Positions 1-12,077 of a stretch of DNA of 64,000 bases are shown in pieces (within the stretch, counting starts at the first letter, position 1; each line of letters starts with the position of its first letter). Below the pieces are notes generated by a model, which was not told the origin of the DNA, did no database searches, and saw nothing but the letters and a program-made list of their open reading frames with translations. The translations under genes were made by a program, and so were the position numbers. The stretch covers positions 43,729,123-43,793,122 of the forward strand of contig NC_135172.1 in the NCBI RefSeq assembly GCF_041146795.1, read 5' to 3'. The stretch comes from Maylandia zebra (taxonomy: Eukaryota > Chordata > Actinopteri > Cichliformes > Cichlidae).

Positions 1-3000
1 TCAGCTCTGAGCTCCAACCCCTCCCATCTGAGAGAGCTGGACCTGAGTTACAATCATCCAGGAGACTCGGGAATGAAGCTGCTGTTGGCTGGACTGAAGG
101 ATCCAGACTGGAGACTGGACACTCTCAGGTATGGAGAGAATGTCTGATAGAGGAGGATGAATTTTAATTTCCTCAGGGAATGATAGAGTTCTCTGATTCT
201 CTCCCTTTCACATATATTCTACGTGTGAATCAAAGGAACATGTGTTTCGTTCAGCCTGCTATCCCACAGCTTCCCATCCAGTGTGATACTCAGCCTTTCA
301 GCCTTAACTGGAGAGCAGTCTTCTGGTCGAGTCAGTGCTAAATCAGCTGTCGGCCTTCTTCACGTAGTTACTGGGTCTTACAGACAGACGCATCAAACAA
401 ACAGACATTTTATCTTCTAAAAGGATTCAGTGTTTCTTTTGATAATAAAAGCCTAAGCACCAAATGAGCAATACATATTTAGCCCTTCTACTTCTCAACA
501 TCTGGGGCTCCAACTTATCTCTCAACTCAGTCCTGAGTCCTCCTCACCCGACCCCAACCAGCAATGGCATCTGATAGTTTGGTGGCACGTGTTCGTCCTT
601 TACTGCCATTGTTATCAATCTGTTTATAAGAGTCCTCAAACATGAGATCTGACAACATCAATCCCAGAAAATTCTTTCATCTCATGTGACAGTTTCCATA
701 ATCCTTCCGGTGCCCTGGTAACTGACCCGTCCAGAGCTGTATAATTTGAAATATACATACAACAAGCCAGCCCAAGCATTGGACGCACCCAATGTGTCCA
801 ATTTTTTGCCAAAAGCATAACTAAAGCTATCCTGATCTGGACTGTCATAACTGACGTTGACATCAACTTTTCTGATAGTCCAGCTATTGCATTCCTGGTC
901 AGGTTAGCCAATTTCTGCACATTGTAATGAACATAATTAATACAGCTAAAATCCTTATTGGGTGTTATGCAAAGTACTATAGACTCAAACCCGTTAACTG
1001 TTGGGTTTGCCAATTTATAAGTAAGTAACGTGTACTTATTAAGCGCTTTTTGTAGACAGGCCGTCACAAAGAGCTGAACATGAAGGTAAAAATAAACAGA
1101 ACGCTAAGTATCCAAACTCTCTGTGAATGGTACTCATGGACAAGGCCCATTTAATCAATGGCCCTTGATCAGTGGTTGTTGATCAATGGGGATGAGAATT
1201 TGCATAATTATGATACTGACCTCCCAGCCCATTGTTCCTTCAGTGGGCTGGTTTCAGTCATTATGCAAATTTACTGTTTATAAGATTGAAACCTGCAGTC
1301 AGCTGAGACTGAAGACGTCACCTGGATGATGATGAAACGTTTCTCCCACAAAACGCTACGTCCAGATGAACAGAAGCAACTTTTGGAGATTTACTTACCT
1401 GGATGATTGAGAAATGCATCAAGAAGAACACTAAGTAACAAAACAGACAATATAAACAATACAAAAGGTTAAAGGTAAATAAAAAGGTAAAAGAAATGAA
1501 AGCGATCAACAGAAGGCTTTGAATGAATTTTTATTCATCTGGAACTCCTTTCTGTATCCCTGTTGATTTATATGTGCTGAGAATTTTGTCTAATATGGAC
1601 CGTCTATTCCAATTTTTGGACTGATGTACCTTTTGTCTTATAACTCTTACTGGCAGTCCCAACCTGACCATTGAGCAAGACACTGACCAGGCACTGGGCA
1701 ATACCAAAACAAATCAGCCTTTATATCAAAGATCTGGAAGAATTTGGCCATAAAGTAAAATTCACGGTGCCGTCAGGGCGTACGTCCTCTACTTTGGTAT
1801 CCAGATTTTGATATAAACAACAGGCTCTGCTTACCTTTATTTTGAAGGCTTTCTGTGAGCTGAACCGAAACCAGTTGAAAAACTCCATCAGGGTCGCCAC
1901 TTTGTTGTGTTCATTTTTCTTTCTTAAGGAAGGAGAACGACTATCTTTGGAAAGATTTTATTGGCTTCAGCAGTTGAAGTTACAAGTTATTGCGTGCTGG
2001 ACCTCAATGTGAACACGCGGTCTGCTTCACAAATAGGATGGCCCTGTAAGCATGCAATACAGTTTTATACCGCGATGTGGTGCTCCTACCGTCTCCCCTG
2101 CGGGTCTTCTCCACTCCGTCCATGTCTGACCTTGTCCTACCATCTGCTTCTTTCCTGGAAAAAAGAAAAAACACCTCCGTAGCCTAACCTTGTTGCACTA
2201 ATATTATCCAGCAATTCTTAGCCTCTTATTTTCTACTGATTATCTAAATCTGGGACATTGTGTTCGGACTCTCTCAGCCCAGAAAAAATATCCCCCTGAC
2301 TCTATAGGAGGAGGATTGAAGATCACTTTGCTGACAACGACCCCAGAAAAATGTGGCAGGGGATCAATCACATTACCAACTACAGAAGCAATAACCAGGC
2401 AACATCTAGGACTGATGCCTCACTGGCTGAGGATCTAAGCCGTTTCTTCGCCCGCTTTGAGACGACCAAGCCCTCAGCTGCCACACCACTTCCACCCGCC
2501 CCCAGCACTGGCACACTAACACTTAGGGAGCACCAAGTGAGGTGTGTTCTAAGGTCAGTGAATCCCAGGAAGGCGGCAGGTCCTGATGGAATACATGGAA
2601 AGGTTCTCAGAGCATGTGCTGACGAACTGACCGGAGTCTTCACTAAAATCTTCAACCTTTCCTTGTCATCAAACACCGTCCCGCCCTGCCTCAAAACCTC
2701 CACCATCATCCCCATCGCCAAGAAGACAGCTGTGGCCAGCCCAAATGACTACAGGCCTGTTGCACTTACGCCTGTAGTGATGAAGTGCTTTGAGAGACTG
2801 GTCTGTCAGCACATCAGGGCCGGTCTGCCTCCCACTCTGGACCCCCACCAATTTGCCTACAGGACAAATCGTTCCACCGAGGACGCTATCACCATAGCAC
2901 TCCACACTGCGCTGAGTCACCTGGAGCACCGAGGAAGCTATGTGAGAATGCTCTTCCTGGACTTCAGCTCAGCATTCAATCATATCATCCCGGAGATCCT

Positions 3001-5125
3001 GGTCCAGAAACTGTCTCACCTGGGACTTTCCACCCCCATCTGCCTCTGGATCAAGGACTTCCTGACAAATAGACCACAGTCTGTCAGACTCGGCCCCCAC
3101 CGGTCCAGCACCATCACACTCAGCACCGGGTCTCCACAAGGATGTGTTTTGAGTCCCCTCCTGTTTACGCTCTACACATCCGACTGCTCCCCTACCCATC
3201 TCTCAAACACCATCATAAAGTTCGCGGATGACACCACAGTGGTTGGACTCATCTCAAGGGGGGATGAGTCGGACTACAGAGATGAGGTCAACAGACTGAC
3301 TGAGTGGTGTTCAGTTAACAACCTCCAACTGAACACCACGAAAACTAAAGAACTTATCTTGGACTTCAGGAAGGGCAGAGCAGACCCGGCCCCACTTTAC
3401 ATTCACGGGAGCTGTGTGGAGAGGGTACACTCCATGAGGTTTCTGGGCGTGCAGATCTCTGATGACCTCTCCTGGACTGCAAATACTACAGCGGTGGTTA
3501 AAAAGGCCCAGCAGCGTCTCCACTTTCTGAGAGTGCTCAGGAGGAACAACCTGGAGGAGAGGCTGCTGGTGACATTTTACAGAGCCACCATAGAGAGCAT
3601 CCTAACGTACGGCATAACATCATGGTATGCAGGGTGCTCAGCTGCAGACAGGAAAGTACTGCAGAGGGTCATCAACACAGCCCAGAAGATCACTGGCTGC
3701 TCTCTGCCCAGCCTGGAGGTCACTGCAAACTCTCGGTACCTCAGCAGAGCTGGCAATATCATCAAGGACCACTCTCACCCCAGCAACCAACTGTTTGAAC
3801 TATTACCGTCAGGCCGACGGTACAGGTCACATAAAACCAGGACAAACAGATTCAGGGATAGCTTCTTTCCCAGAGCTATCACCGTAGTAAATAAACACAA
3901 AAACAACTGAACCTATTCCATACCGTCACTGTCATTATATTATGCTGCTATTCATACTGTCATTATATTAATGCTGCTATCCTGTATATATTGTACATAC
4001 TATTGTTTGAGTACTTACGATTGTTTTTTTTGTACTTTTTATATTTTACATTTATATTTATTATTGAAACTTGCACCAAGGGAGTGGCACTCCAATTTCA
4101 TTGTACTCTGTACAATGACAATAAAGGCTATTCTATTCTATTCTATTCTAACTCCACAATTGATGTGTAAGCATGTTTGCAAGCTCTACATGTCAGTCTT
4201 AATAATTCAATTTAAGAATATTGCTGAATTAATGCGTTTGGCCCTTATTACATGGAGTGCCACATTTGTATGAGCACAATAGAAATGTGTATAAACCATC
4301 AAGCAAAAGCAGCTTTATTTAATCATTTTCCATCCTAACACTATCAGTCTGTGTATGAGAGCCATGTAATGTCCATGTGTGCATGCTGACTGTGCTGCTC
4401 TGACCCCCCTCCTCCTTTCAGGGTGGAGCCTGCTGGAGAACAATGGTTGACACCAGGTCTGAGGAAGTGTAAGTGTGTTTTTAATGGGATTCATGAAAAC
4501 AAAGCAGCACACATTCACATCTCTGATCCATCATCTGTTCAATCAATGAACAGATGATGGATCAATAACTGCAGCTGGATTGTGTTTGTTCTCTCCATCA
4601 GATTCCTGTCAACTCACAGTCGACACAAACACAGTGAACACAAACCTCCAACTGTCCGACAACAACAGGAAGGTGACACGTGTGGAGGAGGTTCAGTCGT
4701 ATCCTGATCATCCAGACAGATTTGATGTTCGTCCCCAGCTGCTGTGCACAAATGGTCTGACTGGTCGCTGTTACTGGGAGGTTGAATGGGGAGGACTGGT
4801 TGATATATCAGTGAGTTACAGAAGAATCAGAAGGAAAGGAGAGACGTACAACTGTGTTTTTGGATACAACGATCAGTCCTGGAGTCTGAACTGCATTAAA
4901 GATGGTCCTGATGCTGTCTGTCACAATAACAATCGAGCATCCATCTCCTCCTCCTCCTCCGTCTCTAACAGAGTAGCAGTGTATGTGGACTGTCCTGCTG
5001 GCACTCTGTCCTTCTACAGAGTCTCTGACACTCTGATCCACCTCCACACCTTCAACACCACATTCACTGATACTCTTTATCCTGGGTTTTGGTTAGAAAG
5101 TGGTGCCTCAGTGTGTCTGTGCTGA
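1..5125 (+). CDS. NLR (NLRC3-like, fish NLR-C type) C-terminal exons: LRR + PRY-SPRY (B30.2), partial
   Basis: Three coding exons join in phase: 1-128 (LRR, continuing from outside the window), 4422-4468 and 4602-5125 (stop at 5123-5125). The first exon reads as a ribonuclease-inhibitor-type LRR (ELDLSYN, then [17 protein letters not shown]) and ends at a gt donor at 129. The 47-nt exon encodes [15 protein letters not shown], the usual linker before B30.2 in fish NLRs. The last exon encodes PRY ([11 protein letters not shown]) and SPRY (GRCYWEVEW, then LYPGFWL), about 174 residues. Known family role: cytosolic pattern-recognition receptors whose B30.2 probably binds ligand. The NACHT and FISNA parts lie upstream, outside the window. 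No stop or frameshift is visible in these exons. The first intron is about 4.3 kb and filled with retroelements. Exon joins are inferred from consensus splice sites and phase. Confidence 0.85.
130..2290. other. NLR intron, 5' half: repeat-derived, mostly unclassified
   Basis: Apart from the env-like frame at 636-1067 I recognise little. 1140-1440 contains a stretch rich in phrases common in fish repeats (gatgaaacgtttctccc, ctggatgattgagaaatgc), probably part of a retroelement untranslated region. 1500-2290 shows no clear domain, terminal repeat or splice-bounded exon; the open frame at 1961-2182 lacks family features. Confidence 0.4.
636..1067 (-). mobile_element. Retroviral envelope (transmembrane-subunit-like) fragment, endogenous
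   Basis: A 143-codon frame in the NLR intron, antisense to the host gene. It has the layout of a retroviral env TM ectodomain: a helical segment ([15 protein letters not shown]), a repeat-like heptad stretch, a double cysteine (GLACCMYI) followed by an N-T pair, then [20 protein letters not shown]. No surface subunit, pol or gag is recognisable next to it and no flanking LTR pair was found, so it is a fragment. The frame ends upstream with no sign of a signal peptide. It could derive from a fish ERV or an env-derived host gene. By-eye motif call only. Confidence 0.5.
2295..4152 (+). mobile_element. L2/CR1-like non-LTR retrotransposon, 5'-truncated, RT ORF open
   Basis: An uninterrupted 519-codon frame (2351-3910) encodes a reverse transcriptase: a finger segment ([13 protein letters not shown]), [12 protein letters not shown], the [12 protein letters not shown] block and the catalytic FADD box (KFADDTTVV), followed by a thumb/C-terminal region (GITSWYAG). 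The coding sequence seems to continue upstream of the first Met to about 2295 in the same frame, where the element is 5'-truncated; no endonuclease domain is present. The 3' end has an AATAAA-like string and an ATTCT repeat tail (about 4132-4151). It lies in the sense direction inside the NLR intron. L2/CR1-like is inferred from RT motifs and tail; no target duplication was identified. Confidence 0.85.
4602..5125 (+). CDS. B30.2 (PRY-SPRY) terminal exon of the NLR gene
   Basis: The exon begins after an acceptor ending at 4601 and completes the split codon of the preceding exon (aag t|at gives K-Y), so the domain starts [14 protein letters not shown] core and SPRY strands are recognisable, including CYWEVEW, the DQSWSLNC segment and [18 protein letters not shown] serine run (about 4943-4966) sits in a loop between SPRY strands, where these domains usually vary. 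Stop is TGA at 5123-5125. An open reading frame extends upstream to 4580, but 4580-4601 is intronic. Confidence 0.85.
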
Positions 5126-6055
5126 GTGTAAAGAGGGTCATCCTGTTAGAGAAACACTGACTGTTGAACAGTTCAGTCTGTACATGTCTGTCTCTTTCAC
5201 TCACAAACAAATTTCAATTCTTTTTTTTATTTAATTTATTGCACCTTTTTTCCAATTTATGTAGTTACTACGGACTTAATGCATACATATTATTACAATT
5301 TGGGATGTAATGGTTGTATTGATGTATAGCAACTTGAAAACTAACTTACCTTAAATATGTTTATTTGCAATCTCGAGATTTGCTGCAGCTTGAATTACTT
5401 TCTACTGAGTTGTAGCAGCGCATTTTCACGTGGTGTTCTCTGTGTGTTTGAACCAAGTTATGTAATATTTGCATAATTTGAGTTATTATATATTATGTCA
5501 TGGACATGTATATGCATGCATGCATGTGTAGGTTTATCGTATTAGATATTGTTTGAGTTTATATTAGTTGAACCACTGCTGGTGTGACATATATTTAGTC
5601 TAATGGCAACATATGTTACTACAGACTGCTGGCAACACTGAGCATTGAGGTGACAATAAACTAGCTGACTGTGACAGCCTCTTGTCCTCCTTCCTGTATT
5701 CTGACCGATACACCATCTTGTTAGCTGAACCTAAAAGAACCAGCCCTCGCCTACTACTTACATATGGTGTCCAATGTGTGCCAAAATTGGGCCGGGCTGG
5801 AAACACCTAAACATTTATTAAAAGTGCTATAATTTTTTTACTTTTTCACTTTAGAAACAGAAATCTTTGCACAGGTGATCTTTATATGTTCATTACTGAA
5901 TTTCTGGATTAAAATCTGAACTAAAGCATATTTTTAAAAGGTTTTTATGCTGGAAAAAATAAATAAATTAGGTGAGGAAAAAATCTATTTAATGTTTCTG
6001 TGTTCCAGCCTCGGTAACTTTGACACAGTAACATCAGCTGCAATTTTTACATCTC
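5126..6055. other. NLR 3' flank with possible LTR remnant and a dispersed repeat
   Basis: Downstream of the B30.2 stop. 5230-5335 matches segments near 27.7 kb and 58.1 kb (shared gcatacatat and ttgatgtata phrases). 5496 to about 5765 could be an LTR end: AATAAA at 5654, then a terminus near 5763 followed by tggtgtccaatgtg, which resembles a primer-binding-site region. AATAAA at 5654 could instead serve the NLR transcript. No coding exon is seen. Confidence 0.3.
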
Positions 6056-6059
6056 TGAT

Positions 6060-7175
6060 GAAATCTCACAATTTTATTTACACAGCGCCAAATCACACAA
6101 ACAGTCGCCTCAAGGTGCTTTATATTGTAAGGTCGACCCTACAATAACACATACAGAGAAAAACCCAACAATCAATGACCCTCTATGAGCAAGCAATAAA
6201 AAGTGTGATTAATGCAGAGAGGTCTATTAACACCTAGTGAGTGAGAAAGGCTGAAGGCTCTGCCTCCCATTCTACTTTAAATACTCTAGGAACAACAAGT
6301 AGGCCTGCAGAGCGAGAGCAAAGTGCTCTAATAGGGTGATATGGTACTACAAGGTCATTAAGATAAGATGGGGCCTGATTATTTAAGACCTTGTATGTGA
6401 GGAGCAGGATTTTGAATTCTGGATTTAACAGGAAGCCAATGAAGGGAAGCCAAAACAGGAGAAATCTGCTCTCTCTTTCTAGTCCCTGTCAGGACTCTTG
6501 CTGCAGCATTTTGGATCAGCTGAAGGCTTTTCAGTGAGTTTTTAGGACTTCCTGATAATAATGAATTACAGTCGTCCAGCCTGGAAGTAATAAATGCATG
6601 AACTAGTTTTTCAGCGTCACTCTGAGACAGGATATTTCTAATTTTAGAGATGTTGCGCAAATGGAAGAAAGCAGTCTTACATATTTGTTTAATATGTGCG
6701 TTGAAGGACATGTCCTGGTCAAAAATGACTCCAAGGTTCCTCACAGCGTTACTGGAGGCCAAGGTAATGCCATCCAGAGTAAGAATCTGCTTAGATACCA
6801 TATTTCTAAGCTTTTCAGGGCCGAGTACAATAACCTCAGTTTGATCTGAATTAAGAAGCAGAAAGTTAGCGGCCATCCAGGTCTTTATGTCTTTAAGACA
6901 TTCCTGCAGTTTAACTCATTGGTGTGTGTTATCTGGCTTCATGGACAGATAGAGCTGGGTGTCATCTGCATAGCAGTGTAAATGTATGCTATGTCTTCTA
7001 ATGATGCTGCCTAAGGGAAGCATGTATAATGTAAACAGAATTGGTCCTAGCACTGAACCCTGTGGAACTCCATAATTAACCTCAGTGTGTGAAGAGGACT
7101 CTCCATTTCCATGCACAAACTGGAGTCTATTAGATAGATATGATACAAACCCCTGCAGTGCGTATAAGCACATTG
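6060..7175 (-). mobile_element. L2/Jockey-like LINE fragment (RT C-terminal half and 3' tail)
   Basis: On the minus strand, 7173-6916 encodes RT core motifs ([15 protein letters not shown] and the catalytic YADD box in [12 protein letters not shown]). 6876-6379 encodes the following thumb and C-terminal part (VRNLGVIFDQDMS, LQLIQNAAARVLTGT, LHWLPVKSRI). The two frames are offset by a break near 6880-6915, so the copy is dead. The 3' tail at 6060-6130 has the hairpin-like layout (GCACCTTGAGG, GGCGCTGTGTAAATAAA on the minus strand) shared with other LINE tails in this window. The 5' side is truncated near 7175. Confidence 0.8.
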
Positions 7176-7345
7176 TGCGCTATCGGTCCTGCGTGCTGCA
7201 CAACAACATTCAATAGTTAATATTTACTGTTATTTACACTTAGCTAGATTAATGCTTTGCTGCTATTTCTTTTATGTTGCTCTGTTTTTTTGGTTGTTTT
7301 CTCTTCTTTTTCCTCTCAACAGGTGACTCGGGAGATTTTTCTTCT
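7176..7345. other. Short unannotated spacer
   Basis: AT-rich DNA between two LINE fragments. It ends in a short TAA/AAT simple repeat at about 7347-7370. Nothing else is recognised. Confidence 0.3.
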
Positions 7346-7770
7346 TTTTAATAATAATAATAATAATAAATTTTATTTATGAGCGCCTTTCAAGTCACCC
7401 AAGGACACTTTACAATAGGATAAAACACTTAGTAAAACAATGGCAGAATAAGAACAATAAAATACAAGCACAAGATAAAATGAACAAACAGTGGATTCAC
7501 AGTGAATATGCAGATTTGAACAGATGAGTTTTGAGTTGGGATTTAAACTGGGGGAGAGAACCAATATTTCTTATTTCAGGGGGCAGAGAGTTCCACAGCC
7601 TGGGAGCAGAGCAGCTGAAAGCTCTGCTTCCCATGGTGGTGAGGCGGAAGGAAGGTACAGTAAGCTGGATAGAAGAAGAAGAACGAAGTGAACGGGCAGA
7701 ACAAGTGGTGGTTAACAGGTCAGAAAGGTAAGAAGGAGCGAGGTTATGAATGGCCTCTTCCCCTCTGTTC
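7346..7770 (-). mobile_element. LINE 3'-end fragment
   Basis: On the minus strand this reads as the last coding part and 3' tail of an L2/Jockey-like LINE. The tail shows AAAGTGTCCTTGGG followed by GGCGCTCATAAATAAA, then an ATT run. The plus-strand text (gggcagagagttccacagcctggg) is the antisense of the conserved LINE C-terminal region (cf. LWNNFP in the copy near 14.5 kb). It is only about 400 bp and 5'-truncated. Confidence 0.55.
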
Positions 7771-8695
7771 TTCTTTTCTGTGGAGCAGGGAAATTATTTT
7801 ACTGCTATTGTTAAATAATCATCATTATTACCATTGCATTAATAATATAATCTGGAGTTTATATTGCATTCAGGGGTTGAACAGTGTGTGTCTTTCAGAA
7901 AGGCTAAAAGTAACAGGACAGGAAACAGGCTTGGAGAGTTTTGCAGAAGTGAAAGTTATTTTGAGCAGCAGGCTAAGACGAGGCTTTAACAATGTAACAG
8001 ATAGCTTTAAGAAGGCCGTAAGATGTTATGCATACAGTTATTATGTTAATTTTGTATTTCAGGTGCAGTTATGACTATTTTATACACAATGCATATCTGT
8101 GCTTATTAAAGAGTTGGAGCTCGGTCAATTAATTGGGGGTTGGAAGCTTTGTTCGGCGCGATGTCCGGACAATCTATTGTGCAAGTGACTTGGAGCCATA
8201 GAAGGAATTGCAATACATGCTTACAAAACACTTATATATCAGGTCATTTCATATTAAGGTTTAAGTAGAGGTTCTTGGTTAAAACATTTATTTAGTAGAA
8301 GACATACATATAGTCTCAGTGAGCCTCTGTCCTGGTGAAAGGTCAGAAGTGCAACAGGTGAATTGAGAAAGAGCATGTGGGGTCAACACACACACACACA
8401 TGAGTTAGATTTATTTAGAGGAGAGATTAGTCATGCCTCGGCAAGAAAGAGGAACAATTCACTTTAAGACAAGAACGGAAAGTACCAGCCATGAAAATAG
8501 AAGATGATCTTCTGGGTTAAAAGTCATTGTGGTGTTGATCTGATCTATGTATAAAATGTATTTGTGACGCATGAAGGGGCGTCAGTAAATCAAACCCTGA
8601 TGCTATAAAATATCATCTTTCCTCCACGTCTCCTCCTCCACAGAGTTGGCATCGTACGACCTCGCGTCACCGCTGAGTGTAGCAGAGATGCGACA
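7771..8695. other. Unannotated spacer
   Basis: No exon, RNA gene or terminal repeat recognised. A short CA run lies at about 8385-8400. A TATAAA-like string at 8605 precedes a pyrimidine-rich ctcctcctccacag at about 8629-8642, which looks like a splice acceptor, but no coding exon follows. Confidence 0.25.
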
Positions 8696-8699
8696 TGCT

Positions 8700-9560
8700 C
8701 CTATAGGTCATGAACGCATCCCCACATGCTGCCAAACAGGTCATTAAACCCCCACCAATCTGTCTCCAGAATTAATGGATGCATTAAGCCGGAGCTAACC
8801 ACATCCTTTCCTCTGTGCATTTGGCCCTTGTGTATCATTTCTAGCAGCACTAAGGGATTTTTGTATATGTCCCCATGCATGCACCTAACCAATCAGACTC
8901 CAACAATGGTTTTGGTGGGTCAGGGTCTGCGGGCAGCCCAAGTCCACTATAGCCTGGTATGTACTCCCTTGGCACCTTACTGGAACATTGTATATCTCTC
9001 CTGGACCAGGGGAAAGTGTTGGGAGATTGGCAACAAAGAACATCTGTCCAGCCTCCATCAGTGGACACTCCCAGTCAAAATGCACCAGTCGCCCACACGT
9101 TCAACACTCCTGCCCCGGCATCTGTGCAACCCCCGGTGGGTCGGGTGGAGCATCCATAGCTGCTGGAATCCTGGGAGAGAGAGGAGAAAGAAATGGGAGG
9201 GAGCTGAGAAGCTTCCTCTTCAGGGCTGGAACTGGCTATCCAAACTGGCTGAAGGTGCTGGGCCCTCCGGTCACACTGCCAGATGGTCCTTGGTCAGTGT
9301 GACTGCCACCTCCAGGTTTGCTGGCTGGAGACAGCTTACCCATTATGCCACCCCATCCCAAAGCCCCTCCACAAACTGCTCCATCAGTATTGAATCCAGC
9401 AGACCCAGCTGCAACTGTCTCACCGCTGCAACCACGAAGCCACGGAGCAAAAGTGAAGGGTCGGTCCTCCTTTGGTGCCAGTTTAACACTCATCCTGGTT
9501 ACAGAGACCCAGCACATACAGACGGCCATGATGTTGTGTTTACGTGTCTTTACTAACACA
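8700..9560 (-). mobile_element. Ty3/gypsy-like retrotransposon remnant (gag-protease junction)
   Basis: The minus-strand frame 9085-8885 contains DWECPLMEAGQMFFV followed by VPVRCQGSTYQAIVDLGCP. This matches the layout of a zinc-knuckle tail leading into a retropepsin-like protease, whose usual D-S-G is here D-L-G, suggesting decay. Upstream minus-strand frames (9559-9236) are compositionally gag-like but carry no clear motif. No RT, integrase or LTRs are visible. The longer plus-strand frame over the same DNA is a shadow. Confidence 0.5.
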
Positions 9561-10637
9561 GTGAATTTGTCTACATAGTTTGCACACTCAGCTGTGTCCG
9601 CCCACCTCCCCTGGCAGTGCCCCTGAACCTACTGCACCATGCCTGCAGCTGAGCCAAAGACCAAACCCCACCACCTGTAAGACAGGGGAGAGATGTGAAG
9701 CCAGGATGACCAGAACATCTGAGAATTTTACTATGTAATGCAAGATGTCTAATAGTAAATGTGCAAAATGTTTTAACGCTGCTTTGATGTTAAAGAAATT
9801 AACAACACGTGCACTAAAAGGGCAATAATGAGACAGCTAATGTTAATCTTAATCATTTATAATGTGTCCAGTTTAACGTACCAGTATACATGCATACTCG
9901 TGTATAATCAGGGTCCACTGTGGTAGGACTATCCGGGCCTGCCACAACCACCAGCTGACCAAATCATCTTATTCTTCACTAATGACATATCATTGCTGGA
10001 TGTCATCAAGATTGATTATATTTCATCCTTTAGAGTCTAGTTTTTTGACACCAACAAATCTCCATAAAATAGATAAATATCCTGGGTGCCAGACAAGCAA
10101 TTAAGAGGGTGAATGAATTTAAATTTTTCTGTTTATTTTCTTGAGCATAATGTTGTAAATCAGCATGGGATGTGTCAGCTTCCTTATCAGGAATTGCATA
10201 TGTTGATGGTCATTACAGTACTGATATACAGGGCATTGATTAGGTCAGAACAGCCCAGTCTAATCTAAAAACACTTGATGTAACTCAGGCTAAAGCCCAG
10301 AGTTCATGCTGTGGGGCCTGTGTACAGCTTGTAACGTCGGGTTGTGTTTAGTGGTTGAGAGGAGGCGGCAAAAACACTTAGTAGGATAATCAAAAGAATA
10401 CACACTCACACTGGCTTTGGGAATTCCACAGCGTGTTCTTTAATGCACCTTCTCTTCGTCAAACATATAAGCCTGGTTGAACGGCTGCAGCTTAACAAAC
10501 ATAGCGCACAGTGTTCGTACAACCCATAACGTTGCAAAGAAAGGTGTCTGGAGAAGTAAAACATAAAATCCGTCCCTCCTCATGCACTAGCGTGCAAGCA
10601 CATGTCCCCACAACCACAGAGAGGGCAGTGGTGCATA
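9561..10637. other. Unannotated spacer
   Basis: AT-rich DNA with no recognisable exon or RNA gene; I see no terminal repeats. It ends at the target duplication of the hAT-like element that begins at 10646. Confidence 0.25.
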
Positions 10638-11191
10638 CGGATGACCGGGGCTCTAGACTAACCTTTTGCCATGGGCACAAAAGTTAGGCACACTCAAATT
10701 TTTCAACCGCATCACTTAACACCACAGTTTTACATGTGCACATTTTCTGGGGGGAAACTGCAGTCCATACAGACAATATTCATTTCTAAATTATTAACTA
10801 ACAATCTTGTGCTTAAAGTGCTATGTCAATATTGTAGAAAACGTTAAACTTAATCATCATCTTGGCCTCCTCTGACAACCTGTTCTGATCATTTATCAGC
10901 ACTGATACATGTGAGACTTCATCGGAATTGTGAGCATCACAGCAGAGGCCTTTGTGTCAAAGTAACTGAGAATAAAACACAGAAAAACATGAAGGAGATT
11001 TTCCTGGCCTGGCTTTTTATAGCAGATAATCTTAAAAATATTCTACAATGTTCTGTAATTTTGCATAATTTTAAAAAGTTTAAATTTCTTCAGTATTGAA
11101 CAGCAGAAATTAGGCTTTCTTGTCCGAGGTCATTTAAGTGAAAGAAAGGAAAAAAGAAAAAGACAGCAGCCGACAGCGCTGTGAACGACTG

Positions 11192-11295
11192 GTAAGGCAA
11201 GGCAAGTTTATTTGTATAGCACAATTCAACAACAAGGCGATTCAAAGTGCTTTACAGAGACATTAGAAACAAAAACAAATAAAAGCATGATTTAA
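11192..11295 (-). mobile_element. LINE/SINE-type 3' tail fragment
   Basis: The minus strand shows TGTAAAGCACTTTGAATCG, then GTGCTATACAAATAAA. This is the same tail design as the LINEs at 6060, 7346 and 14175 and the SINE at 46544. No RT coding sequence is attached. Confidence 0.5.
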
Positions 11296-12077
11296 AATTG
11301 ATGGTGGGTAATAAGCGAATGAATAATGCAGAAAACAGATTTGAGATGGGAAACTGTTCTTGAAGTACACAGAGAGAGATAGAGAGAGAGCTAGCTGTGC
11401 ATGAAGTGTGATTTTTATCGTGGTGGAAGCAAAACAGCAAAACTCAGAGAGAATCCATGACGACATTGATCAAATGTGAAGCGCAGTTTGCTGCTTCTTT
11501 TGCTGCTGGCTCGGTGGATTTTGGCTGGAGAGACAAAACCTGCAGCTCAGAATCAGCGCAAAAAGACGTAAACACAGCGCGGACCGGACGCATCAGGATC
11601 GCTGAGCTCCGACAGCGTGTCCGTCTGCGGGCCGTCGGGTGAGAAAGCCGAGAAAGACAAAGTTGATTCTGATGCGTCGGTCTGTGTTTACGTCTTTGTG
11701 TGGAGTCCGTGTACCTGCTCTCATCTGCTGTTTGGTTGTTGTTGAAATAGTTTTGTGAGCTTTAATCTGAGAATCTGGCGTTTCTGGCAAAACACAGTTA
11801 TATTTAAAAGTTGATTCAGGATTTAATGAATTGATATCGCTTTATTCAAGCTACTCACCTCCCACTTCCACCTGCACTTTCAACTGGACCACGGCCAATC
11901 AGAGAGGTCCCGCCCCTTACTATCTCTGATTGGTTTAGTCCACGATAGGGGCAAAATGTGTGTCTGTTGTTGACCACAGGGAAGGTTGCAGATTTTTTTT
12001 TTGTTACTCGAACAGTTGGTCCCCACCAAAGATTTTTTTTTAGTCGCACCATTGAAAAATTTGGTCGCACTCTAGAC

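Noticed and set aside
2380..3887. Several frames opposite or overlapping the L2-like RT
   Set aside because: Shadows of the 2351-3910 coding frame; no independent motifs.
8726..9556. 276-codon plus-strand frame
   Set aside because: No recognisable domain. The opposite strand carries a gypsy-like protease segment, so this is an antisense shadow.
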